A DNA stretch of 64,000 nt from Phocoena phocoena (Eukaryota; Chordata; Mammalia; Artiodactyla; Phocoenidae): positions 86,114,296 to 86,178,295 of the forward strand of contig NC_089221.1 in assembly GCF_963924675.1 (NCBI RefSeq), written 5' to 3'. The position numbers and the translations under genes were made by a program. Shown here piece after piece: positions 60,510-64,000 of this stretch. The notes under the pieces were generated by a model. It was not told where the DNA came from. It saw nothing but the letters and a program-made list of their open reading frames with translations, and ran no database searches. Each line of letters begins with the position of its first letter. Position 1 is the first letter of the stretch.

Positions 60510-61424
60510 ATACTCATATGTATTTGCAAGAGTATTACATTTAATAACAATTTACCTCACTAGTTTCATATCCTGACATACCAAAATTGAAGTCAATATG
60601 TTAAGTCCAAAATTAATGAATGAGAAGGTAGCTGTAGAGGTGCTTATTATTTCACAACATGTAGAAGTGTAAATATCATTGAAAATAACTAAATTACCAA
60701 AATGGTGCTTCTGAGGATAGGTATAGGAGAAAATGCGGAGGACAGGAACAAAAAAAAACGATGCTTAAAAAATTAAATTGTTCATTATTTAACATTTTTT
60801 AAATGAGTGTGTTAATCTTTTTAAAAAGGAAAAGGAAAAAGAAGAAAGGACATGCCTAGTATAAGTAATTGGAAAATGTGAACAAGTTTCCTGATTTAAA
60901 ATAGAAATACCTATACAAAAGGCAAATACAAAATCGTAATTTAAAACAACTTTCAGCTCGAGGCTTTTCATTAGTTTTTACTTTGAACATTTATATGTAT
61001 ATTACACTTATTCTTGCATTCTTATACATCTTCAATCTGCAATCAAATCAATTCTCAGTGTATATTTTGACCTTGCAAGTCAAAATAATAATTACTCATT
61101 TTAAATGACTTACTTCTCAGTAGCTCTGGGTTCTGAAGAAAGCTTCTTCGGGTCTCTATCATGTTTTACCTTTGTTGTTTTTGTTTTGTTTTTTGTTTGT
61201 TCTTCCTCACAATGAGGATGTTGATCATTTGGAAGTGAATAGGGCTGTCTCTTTATGTACACAGGAATAGTGAAAAGGAGAGGATTAATGGATTAATACT
61301 AAAATATCAATAGTCTCAATATCTCATATTATTGAAAGGTTATGATACTTGTTTTTCATACAGCCATATCATCCTGGCCTGATGTCGTAGATTTGTCTGT
61401 TTAAATATTATTTACTTAAAGTAC
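60510..61424. other. unassigned AT-rich stretch
   Basis: No gene or named repeat. A T/G-rich low-complexity tract lies at 61168-61202. Confidence 0.45.
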
Positions 61425-61500
61425 ATTTATTGATTTCTTTATATATATGTACAAACAAACTATCTTAGGCACTGAGGACCCAGGAGTAATAAAGTAGTCA
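61425..61500 (-). mobile_element. L2 3' end fragment
   Basis: 'atttattgatttctttatat' with 'tcttaggcactgaggaccca' and 'ggagtaataaagt' is the complement of the LINE-2 3' terminus (ATTTATTGAG...CAGGCACTG...). Diverged and short. Confidence 0.5.
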
Positions 61501-63899
61501 CATTTCATTGGCACATGCCACATGACAAAATGGAATAATCAGAAATAATCTCCAAAACAACCATGTGAAATGGAAATGAGTTACATGGATATTTAAGATA
61601 ATATTATCTCTATTAAAAAAAAGTTGTTACTACTAAATTATTCATGGAAATATTTTCTCAGAGTAATTTTAAATTGCTTTGAGTGAGACAATATGTATGC
61701 CAATATATTTCTACATTCTACAAAGATGTTCTAATTATACAATGGGTACAACAAGGACCAGAAATTAACCAGAAGCTCACCCAGTGGATGAGTTTTTATT
61801 CACAGAGTGACTATTTATTTATTCTCCTCTTAATATCTCTAAGTCCCTCATTAATTTTCCTTAAGCTTCCAATTTGAAGCAGAGTTGCAATATCCTAAGT
61901 TCATCTCCACTAAGAGTTTAATATAGTATACTATGCCCCAAGGCTATATTCTAGGACTATTAAGCACATTATTTCAATATTGCTAAAGCACATAATGAAC
62001 TGTTAAACACTAATCAAATATTTAAATAAATGTATTTCACTGGATGATGGTATTGCTAAGAACTTTGTTTAGTTTGTGAATCCATTGATTAAATCCACTA
62101 ATTATTTTAATTGAGCTATTTGATGGCTTCTTTACTCACCAAGTATTTGTTTAAAAACATTTGGGAATCATAAAACAATTTTCTACCACTTTAAATGCAA
62201 TCTCCTCAGATAAAAATGTTTTCTGATTATAAAGTTTAAAACTTCAGAAGTACAGACATTTGTATTGACAATTTATATATTTTGTGCAATATGTAAGACC
62301 TAAAAAACAACATGCTCTAAAATATTCAGTTATAGTCCTTACACATATTGGTTTCTAGAAAAAGCAAAAAATGTTACATATTGATTGCAACAGCCACAAC
62401 TCTAGCTGCTGGATGAAAATGTAATTTTATATACATTTTTACCTGGCCTCTGGAAAGTTGTACTGATATATATTGAATTCTTTATAATAAAGGATGAGAG
62501 AAAAAGAAGTACCCCCAAAAGACTGACTTTTATATGTTTAGTGTTGAATTAAGAAATTGAGTTCATAAATGATTTGTTAACTAGTTCCTTAAAATATTAT
62601 TTTAAAAATCCATTTTACATATATTTCTTAAGGATTTCAATTGTTTCAGGCACTGGGATAGATCTTAAGAATAAAGACCTTTATCTTCCACTCCAGATTT
62701 CAAATGAGAGAAATGTGAACTGTTTTGCATTCTCTTTTGCTTATCATGCAAAATATATTTGTTATTATATTTTAAAATTATTATGTGAGAAATAATAAGA
62801 TTTCCCTCTGAGAATTATACTTGAGAGAAAGAAGCATGAAACACATGCAATTAATCATCTCAATAAAACATTTTTTGTATTTATTTTTTATATATTTATT
62901 TTTCCTTCATGTAAGGAGTATGAATATTTGGCATTATGTCACAATGTGAAATGCTTGCTGTCTCTACTAAATTCTAAATGATTTCTGATCTCTACACTTG
63001 GTAGCAACATTATTTAAATTTACAAATGAAAAATATGAAATCTTATTAATAAAATGCTATATCTGATAACATGATATATTTTATATACATTATATATAAT
63101 ATATATCTTAGGTTTCAGCAAGTTTTTGATACTTGAAATTTTTTCAAGGATTGCTACTTCTTTTAGTGTCTTAACTGTAAAACTGGGGTGATTATTTTCA
63201 TCACTGAATGGAAATATTTTCACTTTTAATACATTTAAATTTTTAAAATCAAACATGAATTATTCTCTTTGAAGACATTATACTAAGAATTTGGACAGAT
63301 CTTAGAGACAAAATAAATAATACAAATGCCAGAGAATTGACAAGAAGAAAGTATAAGCTCATATAAATATACACAAGTGAATAAGATAAATCTCAAGATG
63401 AGTGAAAAAAGAATTAGCAGGATTCAATAGATTAAATAATGTTCATCAGCAAAATCTCTCAAATAAAGAGAGTAATGGAGTTCAGTGCTGGATCAGATAT
63501 TGAGGAGAGCATATTAAGTGGTATTATTTTAAATTAGATATAATTTCACAAAATATATGTTAAAAATATATTCTAGTCTTTCTTTACAGGAACCTTGGAA
63601 CTAATGTAGAAATTCAGGCATCACTCTCCTAATTGAATCCAACAATTAATATCTTTTAGTAATTGAATAAGTAAATTAAGAGACTTGTCTTTGAATCCAG
63701 TAAATATTTAGTGATGAAGTAGGCATATTGTAGGATTATTCAACTCTCAAATCCAGAAAATTATCTTGATTTATAGTCTGTTATTAGTGTCATTACTTTT
63801 AATTACAATCATTTAGAAAACGAGTTAGTCAGAATTTTTATTTAAAAAAATAAGGGTAAGGTAGCTAAGAGAAAAAATATAAACCAGAGAACTGAACCA
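61501..63899. other. unassigned AT-rich stretch
   Basis: About 2.4 kb without a supported gene. A possible additional L2-like scrap lies at 62620-62680 ('tcaggcactgggatagatct'). TA-rich low complexity occurs at 63070-63112. Confidence 0.45.
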
Positions 63900-64000
63900 A
63901 AACGTTCAAAAACACTGTATGATATCATTTATATGTGGAATCTAAAAAATACAACAAAGTAGTAAATATAACAAAAAAGAAGCAGACTCACAGATGTAGA
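63900..64000 (+). mobile_element. LINE-1 3' UTR fragment, cut by the window edge
   Basis: 'actgtatgatatcatttata', 'tgtggaatctaaaaaataca' and 'agcagactcacagatgtaga' match the artiodactyl-type LINE-1 3' UTR (compare 52180-52270). The element continues beyond the window. Confidence 0.82.

Overview
This window looks like vertebrate nuclear DNA from a cetartiodactyl, most likely a cetacean (whale or dolphin). The main evidence is nine copies of a roughly 200-base tRNA-Glu-derived SINE that begins with 'gcttccctggtgg', keeps Pol III box A/B-like motifs and ends in poly(A). I recognise it as the CHR-1/CHRS-type family that is abundant in cetaceans. One older CHR-2-type SINE and many LINE-1 copies with the artiodactyl-type 3' UTR agree with this. 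The DNA is strongly AT-rich, and I find no intact protein-coding gene, tRNA, rRNA, CRISPR array or bacterial-type operon. The open reading frames are short and almost all fall in repeats or AT-rich non-coding DNA.

The only recognisable gene-derived sequence is a processed pseudogene of ferritin heavy chain (30913-31824). It keeps nearly the whole mRNA: 5' UTR with the iron-responsive element, a disabled coding region, 3' UTR, AATAAA and a short A-tail. An exact 15-bp target-site duplication flanks it. It landed inside an older, decayed LINE-1.

Layout. 1-2820: old LINE-1 ORF2 and 3' end. 2821-9070: mostly unassigned AT-rich DNA with two MIR fragments and one LINE-1 tail. 9075-15256: an internally deleted LINE-1, a SINE, a LINE-1 5' UTR/ORF1 segment and a small 5'-inverted LINE-1. 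15257-29690: largely unassigned, with a MER5A-like fragment, one LINE-1 3' end, one SINE, and MIR, L2 and LTR-like remnants. 29690-36290: nested LINE-1s carrying the ferritin retrocopy and two SINEs. 36290-39894: mostly unassigned, with one MaLR-like LTR. 39895-45200: a 5'-truncated LINE-1 with exact target-site duplications, then a mosaic of LINE-1 pieces in both orientations holding the CHR-2 SINE. 45200-47560: unassigned. 47563-60060: almost continuous LINE-1 with four SINEs and an LTR-like insertion. 60091-60509: a Tigger-type MITE split by a SINE. The rest is unassigned, up to a LINE-1 fragment that runs off the right edge.

The window therefore records successive retrotransposition rather than genes working together. 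I found no undescribed biological system. The most useful observations are structural: nested insertions with exact duplications, a textbook 5' inversion, an unusual LINE-1 that joins its extreme 5' end to late ORF2, and several strong inverted repeats, one of which (47563-47653) I cannot assign to a family.
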